Shown one piece after another: positions 55,925-64,000 of a stretch of DNA of 64,000 nucleotides. Below the pieces are notes generated by a model, which made no database searches, had not been told where the DNA came from, and was given only the letters and a program-made list of their open reading frames with translations. Each line of letters begins with the position of its first letter. Within the stretch, counting starts at the first letter, position 1. The DNA comes from Rhodococcus sp. OK302 (lineage in GTDB: Bacteria > Actinomycetota > Actinomycetes > Mycobacteriales > Mycobacteriaceae), in the NCBI RefSeq assembly GCF_002245895.1, contig NZ_NPJZ01000001.1, positions 5,951,582 through 6,015,581 of the forward strand. Reading direction: 5' to 3'. The position numbers and the translations under genes are program-made.

Positions 55925-56830
55925 ATGCGCACAGATGGAGATACTTGGGACATTGTCAGCAGTGTCGGCCTGACTGCGTTGGGAGTGGCAACATTTCGAG
56001 CGATCGAATCACTGCGCCCCAATGCGTTGATCGAGGATCCGTACGCGCCCTGGTTCGTAGAGTCCGCCGGTGAACCACATTTCTCCGCACTACTAGCCAG
56101 CCCGTCGTCGTTGGACGACCTACCCTTCTCCGGCTTCATGGGGATGGGCATGGGCATCAGAACCAAATTTTTCGACGACTTTTTCCTCACTGCTGCCCGA
56201 TCCGGAGTATCTCAATCGACGATCCTGGCGTCCGGTTTGGATGCGCGGGCCTACCGACTGGATTGGCCAACCGGCACTACGGTTTTCGAGGTCGACCAAC
56301 CAAAGGTGTTGGAATTCAAGGAGCGGGTACTCACCGAACACGGCGCAGAACCGAAAGCAGACCGTCGCACTGTCGCAGTCGATCTACGAGATGACTGGCC
56401 CACTGCGCTCAAAGCTGCGGGGTTCGAACCGAGCACACCCTCCGCGTGGTCCGCGGAGGGACTCTTGGCCTACCTCCCTGGCCCCGCACACGACGCACTG
56501 TTCGAAAGAATCGACAACCTGTCGTCGTCCGGTAGCCGACTTGCGTTGAACTACTTTCCATCTGGTATAGATGCGCAACGATTCGCGGACATCCGGGCAA
56601 AGTATTTCAGCAAGGATCCGTTCGGAGACTTCGACATGGCTGCGCTGTTCTACGAGGACGAGCGTGCCGATCCGAAGCAGTGGTTGACCGAGCACGACTG
56701 GTCGGTCGAGTGCCTCAATTCCATCGAATTGGCAAACATCTACGGCGAACCGATCCCGGATCTCCCACCGGAACTCGCCGACCTGTCCGAACAATCGGGA
56801 TATCTCACGGCGATCAAGACCGCGAGCTAG
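55925..56830 (+). CDS. SAM methyltransferase, LCM/PPM-like family
   Basis: 301 residues from ATG 55925, with GGGAGG 10 bases upstream; the frame is open from 55880. STILASGLDARAYRLDWPTG, TVFEVDQPKVLEFKERVLTE, and AVDLRDDWPTALKAAGFEPS are the signature of the mycobacterial 'putative S-adenosyl-L-methionine-dependent methyltransferase' group. Target unknown; these are numerous in mycolata. Its 3' end overlaps the convergent gene by 17 bases. Confidence 0.9.
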   Translation: MRTDGDTWDIVSSVGLTALGVATFRAIESLRPNALIEDPYAPWFVESAGEPHFSALLASPSSLDDLPFSGFMGMGMGIRTKFFDDFFLTAARSGVSQSTILASGLDARAYRLDWPTGTTVFEVDQPKVLEFKERVLTEHGAEPKADRRTVAVDLRDDWPTALKAAGFEPSTPSAWSAEGLLAYLPGPAHDALFERIDNLSSSGSRLALNYFPSGIDAQRFADIRAKYFSKDPFGDFDMAALFYEDERADPKQWLTEHDWSVECLNSIELANIYGEPIPDLPPELADLSEQSGYLTAIKTAS

Positions 56831-57254
56831 CTTGAACACCCAGGTCCTCCATCACGATCAACGTCGGCCGTGGATATCGATTGCGAGCGCACGCATCGTC
56901 GAGAAGGTCATCGAAGGCCCTCGACAACGCGTCTTCGTCTCGGACCTGCACAAGTAGGTCTGGCGGTGTCAGCGCCACGGTCTCGATAATCAACTCCGAC
57001 ATCAGGATTCGATGTTCACGATGGACTCGTTCCATCAACCCTACGGCGCGGTCAGCGGCCTTCCGCAGGTCGATTTCGTCACGATGACCGACGCCCAGAT
57101 TGACGCACAGTCCGACCAATTTCAGATGCGGCCGCGCAATCATCGATTCCAGCACGGCGTAAGTTTCCGCCGATTCGATATCGGTCAACTCGACGCGGGC
57201 CAGGACGCATCGCGTCGTTGCACGTTCCGAAGCGAGAAAACGAAGAATAGTCAT
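56814..57254 (-). CDS. Conserved hypothetical protein
   Basis: 146 residues, ATG 57254 with AAAGG 6 bases upstream. Helix-rich, acidic: LTDIESAETYAVLESMIARP, LVGLCVNLGVGHRDEIDLRK, AADRAVGLMERVHREHRILM, VRDEDALSRAFDDLLDDACA. Real gene features (start signal, composition) but no family recognised. Convergent overlap with the methyltransferase gene. Confidence 0.7.
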   Translation of the reverse strand: MTILRFLASERATTRCVLARVELTDIESAETYAVLESMIARPHLKLVGLCVNLGVGHRDEIDLRKAADRAVGLMERVHREHRILMSELIIETVALTPPDLLVQVRDEDALSRAFDDLLDDACARNRYPRPTLIVMEDLGVQASSRS

Positions 57255-57408
57255 GACCGACCTTTCATGGATCTCCGGAGCTGCGAGTACACCGGTACTT
57301 CAGCAGCTCACTTTCAGGACTACCCCGAAAACGTTGATCCGTACGGCTCACTGACGTCGTCTTGACGCCCAAAGGCTCATCCTGACACTGTATTTACGCC
57401 TACAGCAC

Positions 57409-58194
57409 TCAGAGCGTCTTGATCAATCCGCCGTCGATCACAAAATCCGCACCTGTCACATTCGCCGCCCGATCCCCAGCGAGAAACAGCACCAGATCCG
57501 CGACTTCCTCGGGAAGCGTAAATCGACCCGTCTCCGAACCCGCTGCCGCACTGTCCACCACTTCCTGCGCACTGACACCGCTGACCTCGGCAAGCGTCGA
57601 TGCAACTCCACCCTCTGCCAGCCAGAGTGCGGTTCGAACCGGACCCGGACTGACGGTATTCACACGAATCCCCTTCGGAGCCAATTCTTTCGACAACGAC
57701 TTGCAAAGATTTGTCAGTGCAGCCTTTGCCGCACTGTAATCAATTACGGCAGGGTCGGGAAGGAATGCGTTTACCGAACTGACCGTGACAATGCTTCCGC
57801 CGCCGCGACGCTCCATCTCAGGTAGGGCCGCCCTGATAGTTCGTACCGCGGACATGAAGGTCAGATTCAGTGATGACTCCCAGTCCGCATCCGCGACACT
57901 GACAAATCCTCCGGTCCGCGGCGTCACGGCACCGACGTTGTTGATCAGTACATCGATTCCGCCCTGTTCTGCCGCAACCGCGACGAGCGTCTCCGCCCCC
58001 TCCGTACTCGACAGATCAACCTCGACGAAGGTGATGGCGCCGGCGGCCTCGAGCGAATCGATGTCTGCCGTGCGAGTCCGCGAACCCGCAATCACGTAGG
58101 CACCTTCTTCGGCCAACGCCCGAGTTATCGCAAGCCCGATGCCTTTGCCGGCCCCCGTGACGACGGCAGTCTTACCTTTCAGATGCAGATCCAT
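57409..58194 (-). CDS. Short-chain dehydrogenase/reductase
   Basis: 261 residues. AVVTGAGKGIGLAITRALAE at residues 10-29, NNVGAV in place of NNAG, and the Ser-Tyr-Lys set GGSIVTVSSVNAFLPDPAVI followed by DYSAAKAALTNLCKSL. C-terminal GADFVIDGGLIKTL is classical. GGAGG precedes the ATG. Substrate unknown; neighbours give no clue. Confidence 0.93.
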   Translation of the reverse strand: MDLHLKGKTAVVTGAGKGIGLAITRALAEEGAYVIAGSRTRTADIDSLEAAGAITFVEVDLSSTEGAETLVAVAAEQGGIDVLINNVGAVTPRTGGFVSVADADWESSLNLTFMSAVRTIRAALPEMERRGGGSIVTVSSVNAFLPDPAVIDYSAAKAALTNLCKSLSKELAPKGIRVNTVSPGPVRTALWLAEGGVASTLAEVSGVSAQEVVDSAAAGSETGRFTLPEEVADLVLFLAGDRAANVTGADFVIDGGLIKTL

Positions 58195-58385
58195 GGAACC
58201 TCCGATTTACCCGACCGGATCAAGCATTGAGCCGGTCACCAACGCTGAGCAGAATCCCAAAGGATGAATTCCAGGGTGATTTCTCTGTAAATCGCGGGCA
58301 AACCGACGCAGTCCGTCGTAGTCTCGTTGACGCGCGCTTCGGTGTGCTCGGACTCGTTGACGCTCTAAGAGATGTTGGCAAGACC

Positions 58386-58436
58386 GATCGAAGACAGGCC
58401 CCGCACTCCCATGGGGCGCGGGGTCTGTCCTCGATC
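58386..58436 (-). terminator. Long hairpin terminator downstream of the 51-residue protein gene
   Basis: GATCGAAGACAGGCCCCGC (58386-58404) pairs with GCGGGGTCTGTCCTCGATC (58418-58436); 19-bp stem with two G-T pairs and a 13-base loop. Confidence 0.7.
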
Positions 58437-58464
58437 CGGTACTGCAATAGGCGTACCAGGCACT

Positions 58465-58620
58465 TCAGTAATAGTGCCGCCTCCCGCCAACCGCTCGTCC
58501 CGTCGAACCCAGCACGAACAGAATCAATCCGATCACCAAGAGGACAACGCCGATTGTCCACAGAATCGGAATGTTCACCAGGAATCCGATAATCAGCAAG
58601 ATAATTCCGAGAACAATCAT
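58465..58620 (-). CDS. 51-residue hydrophobic protein (DUF6131-like)
   Basis: Found by hand on the minus strand: MIVLGIILLIIGFLVNIPIL, WTIGVVLLVIGLILFVLGST, GRAVGGRRHYY, stop at 58465. Two membrane helices with Gly motifs and a short basic tail; matches the small actinobacterial hydrophobic family DUF6131. Function unknown. A strong hairpin terminator lies just downstream at 58386-58436. Confidence 0.8.
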   Translation of the reverse strand: MIVLGIILLIIGFLVNIPILWTIGVVLLVIGLILFVLGSTGRAVGGRRHYY

Positions 58621-58823
58621 GGCAGTTCTTTTCAGTCGACTGGCCGGTTACGTGCGCTCGATACCAAGGCACTGAATCTCGAGTACCCGAACTGTTCGCC
58701 TTCCATACTCGCTCTGACCGGCTATTTTCCCGGTCGGCACAGTCCGGAACCACAACTCTCGATGTACCAAACCAACTAGTCGATAGGCTGGAGGTGATTC
58801 GACAACACCGAAGCGAGGCGCAC

Positions 58824-59909
58824 GTGACTACAGCACCAGACCGCACCAGGATCGAGTTTCCCGACATCAGTTCCCGCGCTTGGGAGCATCCGGCAGACCG
58901 CGCAGCTTTGGTCACGCTCCGCACCCTTCGCGGATTCGACACTGTGCTGCGCACACTGTCGGGACTACTCCAGGAGCGCCAACACCGGCTGATGTATCTG
59001 GCCACCGCTGTCCGCGTGGACGAACGCCAGTTCCGCGACCTTCACGACCTACGACGCGATTGTGTCGACATCTTGGGAGCGGACGAAACTCCTGAACTCT
59101 TCGTTCTGCAGACTCCGATGGTCAATGCCTTCACCATCGGCATGGACCGGCCGTTCATGGTGGTGACAACGGGCCTTCTCGACATAATGAATTACGAGGA
59201 ACAGCGATTTGTCATCGGGCACGAACTCGGACATGCGTTGTCCGGTCACGCCGTCTATCGCACGATCCTGATGCATCTGATGCGTTTGGCCGGGACCATC
59301 GGTTGGCTACCCGTCGGAGGCTGGGCGCTACGTGCGATCATCGCAGCATTATTGGAATGGCAACGCAAATCCGAACTCTCGGGCGATCGTGCCGGCCTCC
59401 TCTGCGGCCAGGACGTTCACGCCGCTATTCGTGTGCAGATGAAGTTGGCCGGCGGGTCGCGAGTGAGTGAGATCGACATCGAAGCCTTCCTCGGCCAGGC
59501 CGCCGAGTACGACTCCAGCGGAGACCTCCGGGACGGCGTGCTCAAACTTCTCAACATCGAACTACTGACACACCCATTTTCGGTACTGCGGGCCGCCGAA
59601 CTGAAGAAGTGGGTGGACAGTGGAGCGTACTCCGACGTTCTGCGCGGCAACTACCCGCGCCGCGTCGACGATGACGACGCAAAGATCAGCGACGAATTCA
59701 AAAACGCCGCCAAGACGTACAAGCAGAACTTCGACGAATCCGACGATCCACTGATCCGGATGGTCCGCGATATCGGCAGCGGACTCGGGGGCGCTGTGGG
59801 GGCCGTGGGCAACGGCGTCGGCGACGTCGCGTCCGACATCAAGGAACGCTTCACGCACTGGCGTCGGAGTTCGGAAACCAAGAATGACGAATCCAACAAA
59901 GGCAACTGA
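58824..59909 (+). CDS. M48-family zinc metallopeptidase
   Basis: 361 residues from GTG 58824 with GAGGCG upstream. HELGH at 133-137 is the HExxH zinc site, and the third ligand is in the SELSGDRAGL segment near 181. The N-terminal RTLRGFDTVLRTLSGLLQ and NAFTIGMDRPFMVVTTGLLD are typical of HtpX/M48 proteins. The region after HELGH holds hydrophobic stretches GTIGWLPVGGWALRAIIAAL. A C-terminal tail with GSGLGGAVGAVGNGVGDVAS is unusual. Probably membrane-associated quality control. Confidence 0.9.
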   Translation: MTTAPDRTRIEFPDISSRAWEHPADRAALVTLRTLRGFDTVLRTLSGLLQERQHRLMYLATAVRVDERQFRDLHDLRRDCVDILGADETPELFVLQTPMVNAFTIGMDRPFMVVTTGLLDIMNYEEQRFVIGHELGHALSGHAVYRTILMHLMRLAGTIGWLPVGGWALRAIIAALLEWQRKSELSGDRAGLLCGQDVHAAIRVQMKLAGGSRVSEIDIEAFLGQAAEYDSSGDLRDGVLKLLNIELLTHPFSVLRAAELKKWVDSGAYSDVLRGNYPRRVDDDDAKISDEFKNAAKTYKQNFDESDDPLIRMVRDIGSGLGGAVGAVGNGVGDVASDIKERFTHWRRSSETKNDESNKGN

Positions 59910-59923
59910 ACGCTGAATCCCGC

Positions 59924-59988
59924 AAATCGGTGCCTGACGTAAATCGGTGCCTGACACTGAAGGCAGTCAGCGTCAGGCACCAGATTTT
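59924..59988. terminator. Repeated arm and hairpin terminator (first of two)
   Basis: AAATCGGTGCCTGAC occurs twice (59924-59938 and 59941-59955). The second pairs with GTCAGGCACC (59972-59981) followed by AGATTTT. Lies between convergent genes ending 59909 and 60081. Confidence 0.7.
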
Positions 59989-59990
59989 GG

Positions 59991-60030
59991 CGTGTGGGTG
60001 GTGCAGGCTTCCCTCTGCACCACCCTCACG
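59991..60030. terminator. Second convergent hairpin
   Basis: CGTGTGGGTGGTGCAG (59991-60006) pairs with CTGCACCACCCTCACG (60015-60030) with a single T-T mismatch and a loop of eight bases. Together with the preceding hairpin it ends transcription from both sides. Confidence 0.65.
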
Positions 60031-60080
60031 ATCACCGACACTAGCAACTATCGAACAAATGTGCGACTCGAACGGGAAAC

Positions 60081-60461
60081 CTACTCCGAGCCACCGTAGT
60101 CTGAGGCTGCCAACCCCAGGCTGAACAGCATCAATACCATCAGAAACCAGCCCGCACCCTGCCAGATCGGCCAAGTGCCGCTGCGTCGCCAGACCCGATA
60201 CGTCTGAACAAACGCAGCCAATCCTCCGATCAGAAAGACCGCCGACGGCGCAAATGCGAGAATGCCGATCCCGGACATTCCCGATTCGCCGCCTCCGGAT
60301 TCACTGTCTCCCGACTGCCGGTTTACTGCGAGCGCGTCGAGCAACAGGACCGCAAGTGCCGTGCCGACCACCACGATCGTGAAAATCGCAGCCCGACGGA
60401 ATTCTTCGGGATCCGACCACCGCTTCTCGGTGTCCCGTCCGTTGCGCCGCGCAGCAGACAT
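60081..60461 (-). CDS. Small membrane protein, two to three segments
   Basis: 126 residues from ATG 60461, with GGGAG 6 bases upstream (open to 60542). AAIFTIVVVGTALAVLLLDA, IGILAFAPSAVFLIGGLAAF, and GAGWFLMVLMLFSLGLAASD are membrane segments, with a Gly/Ser-rich loop (SGDSESGGGESGMSG) between. No family recognised. Divergent from the Rv2629-like gene. Confidence 0.75.
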   Translation of the reverse strand: MSAARRNGRDTEKRWSDPEEFRRAAIFTIVVVGTALAVLLLDALAVNRQSGDSESGGGESGMSGIGILAFAPSAVFLIGGLAAFVQTYRVWRRSGTWPIWQGAGWFLMVLMLFSLGLAASDYGGSE

Positions 60462-60573
60462 CGGGCACTCCCTTCGCCAATCAGATTGGGTACCCCGTCC
60501 TCGTGTCGGATCAACCTCGAGCGGGTACGCCTGGCAAGACAACTACAGATACGACGACAAGAGAGGAGTCGCC

Positions 60574-61608
60574 ATGCATGCTGGGCGACTGAAGAAGGTC
60601 GGTTCGAGCGAAGGACCATTTGCCTCCGTGTACTTCGAGGACGTCAGAAACCGTGAAGATTCACGTGAGCGCTTCGAGCAGGAATGGCGGTCGATGCGAA
60701 GCCAACTGTCCAAGCAGGAGGCTCCAGCGTCGTTGATCGAACAGTTCGACAGCGTGAAAGACAACCACCACGGAATTTCCGGTCGCGCCGGCCGAGCAAT
60801 CATCGTGACGCCCGACGCTGTTCTGGTCGACGACATTCTGCTCGAGCCCACGACGTCGACCATCGTGACGGTCGGATCACTGCCCTATCTGATTCCGCTG
60901 ATTGCGCACGGTCACGACACCGAACCGTTCATCATCGCGAAGGTCGATCACACCGGAGCTGATCTCTGTGTCCGCGACTCGCGGGGACGTGACGTGTACG
61001 GGGAGTCCGTGGACGGTGACGGATTTCCGGTACACAAGGCCCGAGTCGGTGGCCCGGACCGCTATATCGACACTCAATCCCTGGCCGAGGAGAATGTACG
61101 AAAGAACCTGACTCAGGCCGCAACTCGCACTGCAACATTAGCGCGCGAGCACAACGTTCAACTGGTGGTGATCATCGGAGAAGTACAGTCGCGGAACGCA
61201 TTCGCCCAGCACCTTCCGTCGTCGTTGCGGGCTGTCGAAATCGAGAGGGGATCGCGTGCGGCGGGTTCCTCACCCACGGAGGTTGCCAAGGAAATCCGCG
61301 AACTCATCGATACGGAACGGCTCCGCCGAATGGATGTGGAGACCGAACGCTTTGTGGCAGAACAGGGCCGAGACAGCGACCTGTCCGTGGACGGTACCGC
61401 CCGCGTGCTGGACGCTTTGGAACAGGGAAAGGTCGAGACCTTGCTCTTCACCGATCCCGATGACAAAGAGGTGTCCAGCGATTCCCTCTTCGCCCCCGCC
61501 GATCGCCTACTGCCGTATTTAGCGATCCGGACCGGCGCAGAGCTGGTACAAATCGACGAACGTCTCACTCTCGCAGACGGATACGGGGCAATACTGAGGC
61601 ATATCTGA
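60574..61608 (+). CDS. Rv2629-like protein (baeRF/Vms1-like fold)
   Basis: 344 residues from ATG 60574, with AGGAG 5 bases upstream. SVYFEDVRNREDSRERFEQE, IVTVGSLPYLIPLIAHGHDT, AKVDHTGADLCVRDSRGRDV, and LVVIIGEVQSRNAFAQHLPS and a C-terminal LFTDPDDKEVSSDSLFAPAD region resemble M. tuberculosis Rv2629 and the bacterial archaeo-eukaryotic release factor-like (baeRF/VLRF1) domain. That fold works on stalled ribosomal tRNA in eukaryotes; in bacteria the role is unproven. Convergent with the MinD-like gene by 20 bases. Confidence 0.85.
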   Translation: MHAGRLKKVGSSEGPFASVYFEDVRNREDSRERFEQEWRSMRSQLSKQEAPASLIEQFDSVKDNHHGISGRAGRAIIVTPDAVLVDDILLEPTTSTIVTVGSLPYLIPLIAHGHDTEPFIIAKVDHTGADLCVRDSRGRDVYGESVDGDGFPVHKARVGGPDRYIDTQSLAEENVRKNLTQAATRTATLAREHNVQLVVIIGEVQSRNAFAQHLPSSLRAVEIERGSRAAGSSPTEVAKEIRELIDTERLRRMDVETERFVAEQGRDSDLSVDGTARVLDALEQGKVETLLFTDPDDKEVSSDSLFAPADRLLPYLAIRTGAELVQIDERLTLADGYGAILRHI

Positions 61609-61628
61609 CACTCAACTACACGCACCGG

Positions 61629-62774
61629 TCATCTGGACGCGTGCTTACCCGGAGACTCGGGAAATCCGTCGGCAATGGCGGCAACCAATTCGAGGTAGGC
61701 GCGCGCGGTGCGTTTGTTCAACAACTTCAAGTCGATCGGACCGCCTTCGCCGAGATGATCGTCGTACGGCAACGTGCGTACCGCGCGAACTCCTCGCTGC
61801 GAGAACACATCCTCGAGTTGATCGAGATCGAGTGAAGAAGACCCGGGCCGGGTCGAGTTGATCGCAACCACCGACCGACTCACCAAATCGCCGTAGCCGT
61901 GCTTGGTCAGCCAACTCAAAGTGGCCGCGGCGCTGCGCGCACCGTCCTGCGCTGTCGGACTGACGACAACCAAAGCGTCTGCCTCATCGAGGATTCCGTA
62001 CATTGCCGAGTGCATGATGCCAGTTCCGCAGTCGGTGATGACGATGTTGTAGTGCACCTCGAGGATGCGGAGGGTATCGAGATAGTCCTGCTCGTTGAAC
62101 GACTCCGACGTCTCCGGATCCGCTTCGCTGGCAAGGATTTCCAGCCGACTGTCCCCTTGTGAGGTGTAATAACGCACGTCACTGTAGGTGCGAATATCTC
62201 CGTCGGCCAACAGATCACGGACGGTCAGGTGATGTTCACGTCGTTCCCGATCAGCCAGGGTACCCAGATCCGGATTGGCATCGATCGCGACAATCCGATC
62301 GCCCCGAATCGACGCAAATGTCGAGCCGACGGTCTTGGCTGCCGTTGTCTTCCCCACGCCGCCCTTGAGTGAGATGAACGCAATCTTGTAGACACCACGC
62401 ACGGTCTGATTTGCGCGACGAACCAACGCTTGATGTTCGAGTTCGGCCGCCGACTGCCCAGTGTTGATCCGTCCGCCCGAGAGCTTGAACAACACACTGC
62501 CCAAACCTCGTTCGGGAGGACGCTTCGCGCGCTTGATGATGTCCAGATCGTCGACAGATGTCATTTCCGCAGGTGTTGCGGTCCGGAAATCGGTCGGTTC
62601 TTCGCGCCGCGTCTGCCGCATTCTCTGACTGGGCAACGGCCGGGGAGGAACCTCGTCGAACTGCGGAGTGAAGGTGACCGTTCGAATCGTGTTGGCATAG
62701 GAATCGTCCGTCCCGACCGACCCTGAACCGCTTCGTAGAAATCCGCCATTCGAGCCGTTGTTATCGCTGCGCAC
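61629..62774 (-). CDS. MinD/ParA-like ATPase (EspI-like, with disordered N-terminus)
   Basis: 381 residues, GTG start. Residues 1-125 are polar and proline-rich. The deviant Walker A AFISLKGGVGKTTAAKTVGS is at 132-151; ANPDLGTLADR and VITDCGTGIMHSAMYGILDE follow, then VSPTAQDGARSAAATLSWLT. This composition fits actinobacterial EspI/MinD proteins associated with type VII secretion. No ESX gene lies in the window, so the partner is unknown. Confidence 0.88.
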   Translation of the reverse strand: MRSDNNGSNGGFLRSGSGSVGTDDSYANTIRTVTFTPQFDEVPPRPLPSQRMRQTRREEPTDFRTATPAEMTSVDDLDIIKRAKRPPERGLGSVLFKLSGGRINTGQSAAELEHQALVRRANQTVRGVYKIAFISLKGGVGKTTAAKTVGSTFASIRGDRIVAIDANPDLGTLADRERREHHLTVRDLLADGDIRTYSDVRYYTSQGDSRLEILASEADPETSESFNEQDYLDTLRILEVHYNIVITDCGTGIMHSAMYGILDEADALVVVSPTAQDGARSAAATLSWLTKHGYGDLVSRSVVAINSTRPGSSSLDLDQLEDVFSQRGVRAVRTLPYDDHLGEGGPIDLKLLNKRTARAYLELVAAIADGFPESPGKHASR

Positions 62775-63165
62775 CGTTTTCCCAGTTCGAGTTCGGAATC
62801 ATTCGGACGTAATGTTTCGGACGCTATCACTCTGCGGCCTTGTTTCTCTGCTGTCGATACCGTGATCGAGCGCCAGTCCGTTACACCCGCAATTCGATGA
62901 CTTTGGTCCCATCGGCCGTCCAGGACTCAGCAATTCGAGAATTCGAACTATCTGCTGCACTTATCCGTTCGTACGGTACGGAAATTCTTGTTCCGCAATC
63001 GACAGGCAAATTCGTTGCCCCGAACGACACAACGCCGCGGAAGGAATTCGCCGTCACCTCCGGCAGCGCCGACGCCGGGGTCGACGCCGGGGTCGACGCC
63101 GGGTAATGGTCCGGAAACTCACGGCAACTACTAACTCTCGTAGTAGATGCCGTATCCTGTGGTCC
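62775..63165. other. 391-base gap with 12-bp tandem repeats
   Basis: GACGCCGGGGTC repeats nearly three times at 63071-63104. Two candidate frames (plus 62897-63106, minus 62881-63057) encode similar-scoring sequences; neither has a ribosome site. Probably noncoding. Upstream sequence is AT-richer than the genes. Confidence 0.45.
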
Positions 63166-63696
63166 ATGACCCCAGGGCCCGCAGACGTCGCGCAGTTGCG
63201 CGGGGCCTTCGTGGGCGGCACATCCGGCGCCGTCAGCATCGCTGCCCACGCACTCGGTGGCGGCGGTACTGCTCCCTCGGAAAGTGCAGTGGCTTTGTTG
63301 ATCTTCGCGTGCGCGAGCGTCGGAGCGGTTGTGTCGTCCATCGACATCCGCCGCTCCCCAGCGGTCGCACTTGCACTCATGCTTGCCGCGGGTCAGGCAA
63401 TCGGCCATACAACGCTGACCATCGCTTCGGAACATCAGCACGGGCTTCTCTTGTCCTTCCCGATGCTCGCGGCACACATTGTCGCCATCGGCGTCTGCGC
63501 CTTGCTGATTCGTGCAGCAGAGCACGGCTACGTTGTCGCCGCATCGACAGTCGCTGTCATCGTTGCCGTCCTTCTGAGTCCGCAGACCCCCGAACCCGCA
63601 TCCGCCTCGATGCGCACGCGCTACCGCGCCAAAGTTGTTCTGCGACAACTTGTCACTTCGGGCACTGGTACGCGCGGTCCGCCGGCAATCGTGTAA
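63166..63696 (+). CDS. Membrane protein of unknown function
   Basis: 176 residues from ATG 63166, MTPGPADVAQLRGAFVGGTS. Hydrophobic segments SAVALLIFACASVGAVVSSI, PAVALALMLAAGQAIGHTTL, LLLSFPMLAAHIVAIGVCAL, and GYVVAASTVAVIVAVLLSPQ. Histidines lie in QAIGHTTLTIASEHQHG and PMLAAHIV, a pattern also seen in metal-related membrane proteins. The neighbour is a PepSY-type gene, so a link to copper or heme is a guess. Confidence 0.75.
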   Translation: MTPGPADVAQLRGAFVGGTSGAVSIAAHALGGGGTAPSESAVALLIFACASVGAVVSSIDIRRSPAVALALMLAAGQAIGHTTLTIASEHQHGLLLSFPMLAAHIVAIGVCALLIRAAEHGYVVAASTVAVIVAVLLSPQTPEPASASMRTRYRAKVVLRQLVTSGTGTRGPPAIV

Positions 63697-63720
63697 CTCA
63701 CCTATTCCCCTATTACTTCA

Positions 63721-63791
63721 CGCACGAAAACCCGTGCGCCACTTTGCTGTGCGCCTTTATTAACCCTGGGCGGTTGACAAAGGCGCACAGC
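63721..63791. promoter_or_regulatory. Nested inverted repeats before the PepSY gene
   Basis: CGCACG-aaaacc-CGTGCG (63721-63738) is followed by GCTGTGCGCCTTT (63746-63758), which pairs perfectly with AAAGGCGCACAGC (63779-63791) over 20 bases. TTGACA at 63774-63779 overlaps the right arm and may be a -35. The structure may be a terminator of the upstream gene or an operator. Confidence 0.55.
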
Positions 63792-63807
63792 GGGATCGAG
63801 TACACGC

Positions 63808-64000
63808 ATGTCCGCACCCGAATTGGAACGCGCACCCGAACGCGCTTCCAACGACAGTTCTCCCCCGACGAAAAAACCTCGCTCCGCCAGGCCCTTGATC
63901 CTGCGTCTGCACTTCTACGCCGGCATCCTGATCGGCCCCTTCATCCTCATCGCAGCATTGAGCGGTGGCCTCTATGCAATCGCACCCAGTATCGAGAAAA
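63808..64000 (+). CDS. PepSY-domain membrane protein, 5' part
   Basis: The frame opens with ATG 63808 and leaves the window: MSAPELERAPERASNDSSPP, TKKPRSARPLILRLHFYAGI, LIGPFILIAALSGGLYAIAP, SIEK. The pattern R-L-H-F-Y-A-G-x3-G-P-F-x3-A-x-SGxxYxIxP is the start of PepSY_TM family proteins (PiuB-like), linked to iron or other metal uptake. 64 codons visible. Confidence 0.8.
   Translation, partial: MSAPELERAPERASNDSSPPTKKPRSARPLILRLHFYAGILIGPFILIAALSGGLYAIAPSIEK

Noticed and set aside
58220..59005. 261-codon minus-strand frame
   Set aside because: Crosses a hairpin and the 51-residue gene in another frame; Ser/Arg-rich.
63067..63104. 12-bp tandem repeat as a CRISPR candidate
   Set aside because: Units abut without spacers; it is a simple tandem repeat.
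62881..63648. Minus-strand frame across the 62.8-63.6 kb gap
   Set aside because: Mostly antisense to the membrane protein gene; only the last 58 codons look protein-like and no start is clear.

Overview
The window looks like chromosome of a Rhodococcus of the R. erythropolis/qingshengii type. The basis is moderately high GC, a mycolata-style gene repertoire (DUF222/HNH '13E12' endonuclease, GAF-ANTAR regulators, an Rv2629-like protein, PPM/LCM-type methyltransferase, many TetR-controlled catabolic genes, a Baeyer-Villiger-type monooxygenase, a GH5 endoglycoceramidase-like protein and a Tat-exported amino acid oxidase). Species is inferred from gene content only; no search was possible.

Layout. 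(1) 1-6.7 kb, minus strand: the 5' part of an exopolysaccharide operon: initiating sugar-phosphate transferase, fused Alg14/Alg13-like glycosyltransferase, second glycosyltransferase, nitroreductase-like protein, Wzy-like polymerase and a Wzx-like flippase that leaves the window at base 1. A 1.2 kb gene-free stretch lies upstream, then a small HTH gene, manA and galU, which supply sugar nucleotides. (2) 10.7-15.2 kb: four GAF-ANTAR proteins, an RsbW-like protein and a cold shock protein. (3) 15.3-20.3 kb: tatA, an exported RidA-type protein and a Tat-exported L-amino acid/amine oxidase on the minus strand, opposite an APC permease and an IclR regulator; this reads as one amine-oxidation module. 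(4) 20.3-26.6 kb: SGNH hydrolase, two small membrane proteins, dcd, a BVMO-like monooxygenase with its TetR regulator, an HSL-family esterase and tRNA-Gly(CCC). (5) 26.6-33.4 kb: a gene-poor stretch with a possible integrase relic, two tandem MmcQ/YjbR genes, then a TetR-controlled redox operon (old yellow enzyme, SDR, quinone oxidoreductase, alpha/beta hydrolase) and a small secreted protein. (6) 34.1-41.3 kb: a GC-rich catabolic island: TetR, AAHS-type MFS importer, acyl-CoA ligase, DUF35 protein, thiolase-fold protein whose nucleophile cysteine is replaced by serine, and an amidohydrolase. (7) 41.3-52.9 kb: secreted protein, two methyltransferases, an HNH endonuclease under a promoter whose spacer is a LexA box, a TetR/MFS pair around a 36-bp palindrome, a crotonase relic, an arylsulfatase and a HAD hydrolase. 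(8) 53-64 kb: endoglycoceramidase-like GH5 enzyme, membrane protein, sigma-like factor, methyltransferase, SDR, a 51-residue hydrophobic protein, M48 peptidase, Rv2629-like protein, MinD/EspI-like ATPase, a membrane protein and the start of a PepSY-type membrane protein.

Most informative observations: the oxidase-RidA-TatA module; the SOS promoter of the HNH gene; the Cys-to-Ser thiolase-like protein paired with DUF35; the ANTAR quartet; the BVMO-TetR-esterase unit; and several strong palindromes in promoter gaps. No CRISPR array, rRNA, complete insertion sequence or prophage was seen.
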